Assembly: GCA_038239195.1 (NCBI GenBank)
Contig: JBBSEZ010000394.1
Location: forward strand, 1 to 9,311
Length of the DNA stretch: 9,311 bases
DNA from: JBBSEZ01 sp038239195
Lineage (GTDB): Bacteria; Planctomycetota; Planctomycetia; Gemmatales; Gemmataceae
Reading direction: 5' to 3'
Shown: positions 6,385 through 9,311 of the stretch, one piece after another
Numbering within the stretch: the first letter of the stretch is position 1
Layout of the letters: every line of letters begins with the position of its first letter
Made by a program: the position numbers and the translations under genes
Notes under the pieces: generated by a model
What the model saw: only the letters and a program-made list of their open reading frames with translations
What the model was told of the DNA's origin: nothing
Databases searched by the model: none

Positions 6385-7530
6385 TCAGAAGTAGGACTCG
6401 AGCTGACCGCGCCGGCGCACGTCGAGCGTCACGCAGTGGAACGAGCCGCCGAAGGGCCCGACCTCATCGAAGGGGACGGGGATGGGGCGAAAGCCCCACT
6501 CCCGCAGTTTGCGCTGCAGCTTGGTCTGCTGCGCGTCCACGAGCACGCGCTCGTGGTCGAGCGAGAGCACGTTCATCGAGAGCCACTGGCTGCTGAACTG
6601 TGGAGAGGCCATGGGCGAGTCCGGTTCGTAGCTCGGCCGCGGGGCCACGAGCACGTCCCAGCGGCGCACGCACTCGGGCAGCTCAGTCACCCAGTCCGGG
6701 TTGACCAGCACCTTGCCCGGCGCGAGCGGCACGAACGTCGTGTCGATGTGGCAGGGCATCGAGCAACGCGTCTTGATCTCGTGTATGCGGAACCCGGGCC
6801 CGAGGTGCCGGCGCACCCACTCGATGCCGAGCTCGTTCGTGACGAGGCTGCGGGTGACGAACAGGTCGCGCCCGCACCGCACGAAGTCGGCCGCCTCCCA
6901 GACCGGCTCGTGCTCCGTGATCGGGTAACGGTGGCTCGCGCCCTCGGGCAAGGTTCGCGTGCCCAGGTCGGCCTCGCCGTGCGGGCCGGTCGCCCGGCAG
7001 CCGTGGTCGTACAGCGCGTCGCGCAGGGCGGGCCGGGGCGCCGAGGTCCAGCGCGCGCCGGCGCGGAAGTACTCGGTGAAGAGCCGCCGGTACGCGAGCG
7101 ACTCGAAGTGACGGTGCCGCATCGGGCTGGCGCACTCGATGATCTCGTCGCCGACGACGAGGAACAGGTCGCGCGGGTTGGCCGTGTTCCAGCCGCTCCG
7201 GCATTGCCAGAAGGGCGTGGAGTATCCGATGTTGTTGGGCATGGGGTCGGGGCGGCGGACCGTCACCCCTTCGCCCTGGAGGACGCGGACGAGCTCCTCC
7301 AGTTGCTCGTGCGCCGCCTGCACGGAATCGTCCTCGACGAGGACGCCCTGGTAGTGCCAGAGCCACTCCGGCTCGCCGGCGGCCGCGAGGATGGGGCCGC
7401 ACTCGGGATACGTCGCGCCGAGGACGGTCCCGACGATCACCTCCTCCAGCGGGCCCCACTCGTTGAACGACTGCACGACGGGCGGGGGCGCCTTTTCGTC
7501 GCGCGTCTTCTCGTCACGCGTCTCGGGCAA
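6385..7530 (-). CDS. Glycine amidinotransferase-like enzyme (divergent)
   Basis: This 381-residue protein is of the amidinotransferase family, which moves the amidino group of arginine to an amine acceptor through a cysteine intermediate. The start is TTG at 7530, chosen because the perfect Shine-Dalgarno AAGGAGG lies seven bases upstream. The reading frame runs further up without a better start. Landmarks match animal AGAT: N-P-R-D (D121), G-D-E-I-I-E (128-133), R-H-R-H-F-E (138-143), the segment A-A-D-F-V-R-C-G-R-D (213-222), L-G-I-E-W-V-R-R-H-L (234-243), C-H-I-D-T-T-F (H261), S-S-Q-W-L-S-M-N (313-320) and the nucleophile loop G-G-S-F-H-C (C366), followed by D-V-R-R-R-G. Length matches mature AGAT. 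The acid of the triad appears to be E212, where AGAT has Asp254, and W280 stands where AGAT has Arg322, so the acceptor, and perhaps the donor, may differ. The product is unknown. Confidence 0.88.
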   Translation of the reverse strand: MPETRDEKTRDEKAPPPVVQSFNEWGPLEEVIVGTVLGATYPECGPILAAAGEPEWLWHYQGVLVEDDSVQAAHEQLEELVRVLQGEGVTVRRPDPMPNNIGYSTPFWQCRSGWNTANPRDLFLVVGDEIIECASPMRHRHFESLAYRRLFTEYFRAGARWTSAPRPALRDALYDHGCRATGPHGEADLGTRTLPEGASHRYPITEHEPVWEAADFVRCGRDLFVTRSLVTNELGIEWVRRHLGPGFRIHEIKTRCSMPCHIDTTFVPLAPGKVLVNPDWVTELPECVRRWDVLVAPRPSYEPDSPMASPQFSSQWLSMNVLSLDHERVLVDAQQTKLQRKLREWGFRPIPVPFDEVGPFGGSFHCVTLDVRRRGQLESYF

Positions 7531-7537
7531 GCGACTG

Positions 7538-7544
7538 CCTCCTT
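7538..7544 (-). promoter_or_regulatory. Shine-Dalgarno that fixes the TTG start of the amidinotransferase
   Basis: AAGGAGG on the minus strand, seven bases before TTG at 7530. It is the strongest ribosome binding site seen in the window and outweighs the rarity of the start codon. Confidence 0.75.
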
Positions 7545-7571
7545 CGCCGAATGGGTGATTCACCGGGCGGG

Positions 7572-7605
7572 TGCCGGTCTGAGTACTCCGCCCTGCCGGT
7601 CTGAG
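7572..7605. repeat. Tandem 12-base direct repeat in the amidinotransferase leader
   Basis: TGCCGGTCTGAG occurs at 7572-7583 and again, identically, at 7594-7605. The 22-base period is about two turns of the helix. The palindrome GAGTACTC (7581-7588) lies between. It falls between the predicted promoter (7618-7646) and the start codon of the amidinotransferase, where a regulator could bind. Confidence 0.5.
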
Positions 7606-7617
7606 GAACACGGTCAA

Positions 7618-7646
7618 AGTAGACCATCCCCTCCCCCACCCGTCAA
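7618..7646 (-). promoter_or_regulatory. Predicted promoter of the amidinotransferase gene
   Basis: On the minus strand TTGACG (7641-7646) is followed after 17 bases by TCTACT (7618-7623). The -35 matches five of six positions, the -10 four of six. Transcription would start near 7611, about 80 bases before the TTG codon. Confidence 0.45.
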
Positions 7647-7732
7647 CCCCCCACTTGACCTCCCCGCACTTTTCCGGCCGTGCTACCCTCTCCGTGCCGT
7701 TCCGTCCTTCAGCAACTGCGGCGGAGGGCCCT

Positions 7733-7775
7733 GAAATCCCCGCTTGCAGTGGTGGGCCGTCGCCCCATCCGCCAT
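7733..7775. repeat. Dispersed intergenic repeat, copy B, at the helicase start
   Basis: This is the partner of the repeat at 5964-6005 (about 35 of 43 positions, one gap). It ends 10 bases before the helicase ATG, and its last bases overlap the CATAAT at 7773-7778. The copy may therefore supply part of the helicase promoter. Confidence 0.5.
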
Positions 7776-7778
7776 AAT
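7773..7778 (+). promoter_or_regulatory. Possible -10 element of a leaderless helicase transcript
   Basis: CATAAT matches the -10 consensus at five of six positions and lies seven bases before the ATG at 7786. Transcription from it would begin at or next to the start codon. No Shine-Dalgarno precedes either candidate ATG (7777 or 7786), which fits leaderless translation. No good -35 is seen at 16-18 bases, so confidence is modest. Confidence 0.35.
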
Positions 7779-7785
7779 GTCTGGC

Positions 7786-9162
7786 ATGGACGAACCACCC
7801 ATCCACCTCGCCTTCGACGGCGGCACGCTGCTCGTCACCGGGGCCACCCCCGAGCGCCTGGCCGCGCTGCCCCATTGCGCCTTCGACAAGCGCACCAGCA
7901 CCTACCGGGCCGAGGGCCGCTACTATCGGCCCCTCGTCGAACACCTCCGCGAACAGCAACTCCCCTACAAGGACGAGGCGCGCACCTACCAGCCGACCCC
8001 GTGGGCGTTGCGCACCACGCGCGACCCGTTCCCCCACCAGACCGAGGCGCTGCAAGCGTGGTGGTCCGCCGGCGGTCGGGGCGTCGTCGTCCTGCCGACG
8101 GGCACCGGCAAGACGCACGTGGCCATCCTCGCCATCCACAAGGCCGCCAGGCCCGCGCTGGTGGTCACGCCCACCATCGACCTGATGAACCAGTGGTACT
8201 CGCAACTCTGCGTCGCCTTCGACGTCCCCGTCGGACTGCTCGGGGGCGGCTACCACGAGATCCTCCCGTTGACGGTGACCACCTACGATTCGGCCCACGT
8301 GCATCTGGAGCGATGGGGCAGCAAGTTTGGGCTGCTGATCTTCGACGAGTGCCATCACCTTCCCGGACAGTCGTACATGGAGGCCGCCCGCGGCAGCATC
8401 GCCCCGTTCCGCCTCGGGCTGACCGCCACGCCCGAGCGCGCCGACGGGCAGGACCACCTCCTCGATGAGTTGATCGGCCCGCTCGTCTATCGCCGGGAGA
8501 TCCGCGAACTGGCCGGCGACTTCCTCGCCGACTACCGGACCGAGCGCCTCTACGTCGAATTGACCCCGGAGGAAGAGGAGGCTTACCGAACGGCGCGCGA
8601 GCACTACCGGCAATTCTGCTCCGACCGCGGCTTCAGCATGGGCGGGGCCAACGGCTGGCAGCGCTTCATTCAGGAGACGAGCCGCTCCCGCGAGGGCCGC
8701 GTCGCCTTCCAGGCCTACCGCGAACAGCGCCGGCTATCGCTGGCGGCGCCGGCCAAGTTGCAGCTCTTGCAGAAGTTGCTCGACCATCACCGCACCGACC
8801 GCGTACTGATCTTCACCTACGACAACGCTACGGTGTACCAGATCGCCCGCCGGTTCCTCGTCCCGGCCATCACGCACCAGAGCAAGGCCAAGGAGCGCCG
8901 CGCCATCCTCGAAGGCTTCCAGACGGGCGCCTACCCGACCGTCGTCACCAGCCGGGTGCTCAACGAGGGCGTGGACATCCCCGCCGCCAACGTCGGGATC
9001 GTCCTCTCGGGGAGCGGGACGGTGCGCGAACACGTGCAGCGGCTCGGGCGACTGCTGCGCAAGCACGGGGAGAAGCAGGCGCTGCTGTACGAGGTGGTGA
9101 CGCGCGGCACGGCGGAGGAGTTCACCAGCGAGAGGCGGCGGCAGCATCATGCGTATCAGTAG
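7786..9162 (+). CDS. XPB-like superfamily 2 DNA helicase
   Basis: This 458-residue protein is an ATP-dependent DNA helicase or translocase with the layout of archaeal and bacterial XPB. Residues 5-60 look like the damage-recognition-type N-terminal domain (G-G-T-L-L-V-T-G, then Y-R-A-E-G-R-Y-Y). The first motor domain has H-Q-T-E-A-L (84-89), Walker A P-T-G-T-G-K-T (104-110), motif Ia (V-V-T-P-T, 126-130), motif II D-E-C-H-H-L-P-G (187-194) and motif III L-T-A-T-P-E-R-A-D-G (212-221). Residues 258-315 may be the thumb-like insert. The second motor domain has motif V S-R-V-L-N-E-G-V-D-I-P (389-399) and motif VI Q-R-L-G-R-L-L-R (418-425). XPB homologues act in repair or transcription, and archaeal ones partner with the nuclease Bax1. 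No partner is visible, but the window ends 149 bases downstream. ATG at 7777 would add three residues. Confidence 0.9.
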   Translation: MDEPPIHLAFDGGTLLVTGATPERLAALPHCAFDKRTSTYRAEGRYYRPLVEHLREQQLPYKDEARTYQPTPWALRTTRDPFPHQTEALQAWWSAGGRGVVVLPTGTGKTHVAILAIHKAARPALVVTPTIDLMNQWYSQLCVAFDVPVGLLGGGYHEILPLTVTTYDSAHVHLERWGSKFGLLIFDECHHLPGQSYMEAARGSIAPFRLGLTATPERADGQDHLLDELIGPLVYRREIRELAGDFLADYRTERLYVELTPEEEEAYRTAREHYRQFCSDRGFSMGGANGWQRFIQETSRSREGRVAFQAYREQRRLSLAAPAKLQLLQKLLDHHRTDRVLIFTYDNATVYQIARRFLVPAITHQSKAKERRAILEGFQTGAYPTVVTSRVLNEGVDIPAANVGIVLSGSGTVREHVQRLGRLLRKHGEKQALLYEVVTRGTAEEFTSERRRQHHAYQ

Positions 9163-9202
9163 ATGACGCTTTCACAAATACCTCGGCAGTGCGGCACCCG
9201 GG

Positions 9203-9255
9203 CAGCCCCCCGCCCCCCCCCCGGGGTTATGTTTTCAAGCGGGGGCGGCGGGCTG
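9203..9255 (+). terminator. Long GC-rich inverted repeat after the helicase gene
   Basis: Bases 9203-9217 and 9241-9255 are complementary at 14 of 15 positions and enclose a 23-base loop that contains TTTT. It lies 40 bases past the helicase stop. It could end the transcript, but there is no T-tract after the stem. GGGGGC (9241-9246) can also pair with GCCCCC (9256-9261). The surrounding bases 9163-9311 hold no gene I can support and have unusual C and G runs. Confidence 0.35.
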
Positions 9256-9311
9256 GCCCCCACACGGCGGGGAGGGGCTCACCACCCCAAACCAAAAGGC
9301 CCGCCAAATAG

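Noticed and set aside
7655..7689. Plus-strand TTGACC followed by TACCCT as helicase promoter
   Set aside because: The spacing is 23 bases, too long for a sigma70 promoter.
7531..8613. N-terminal extension of the amidinotransferase frame
   Set aside because: It is antisense to the helicase and unlike any amidinotransferase; the strong Shine-Dalgarno and family length place the start at 7530.

Overview
The window looks like a piece of a Planctomycetota chromosome, most likely Gemmataceae-like. The DNA is about two-thirds G+C by eye. It carries a Tat-exported sugar isomerase homologue, a divergent amidinotransferase, a bacterial XPB-type helicase, two small or medium proteins of types that I associate with planctomycetes, and intergenic hairpin repeats. 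The assignment comes from gene content and style, not from a marker gene.

Layout. Bases 2-199 (+) are the tail of a TPR protein. Bases 200-401 hold a cluster of related hairpin repeats and a terminator-like hairpin. Bases 402-2297 (-) hold prs (ribose-phosphate pyrophosphokinase), served by a near-consensus promoter at 2426-2454, followed by a Tat-signal hydroxypyruvate isomerase-like protein. Bases 2564-5076 (-) form a compact four-gene cluster: TetR-family regulator, lipoprotein esterase of the LpqC/PHB-depolymerase type, a membrane-anchored protein of unknown family with a possible His/Cys (clan CD-like) peptidase signature, and a small multi-pass membrane protein whose start codon overlaps the previous stop (ATGA). 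A promoter and a perfect 8+2+8 palindrome sit just upstream of the regulator and suggest autoregulation. Bases 5208-5933 (+) encode a two-helix membrane protein of unknown function. Bases 6059-6328 and 6385-7530 (-) encode a small conserved protein and a glycine amidinotransferase-like enzyme. Bases 7786-9162 (+) encode an XPB-like DNA helicase, divergent from the amidinotransferase.

How the genes work together. prs feeds nucleotide, histidine and tryptophan synthesis, and its link to the isomerase is only positional. The TetR cluster is the most system-like unit: one regulator, one lipoprotein hydrolase, one possible exported peptidase and one membrane protein, all probably at the cell envelope and probably co-transcribed. 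I do not recognise it as a described system. No tRNA, rRNA, CRISPR array, insertion sequence or phage gene was seen. The last 149 bases hold no gene I can support, are unusually rich in C and G runs, and contain a long inverted repeat.
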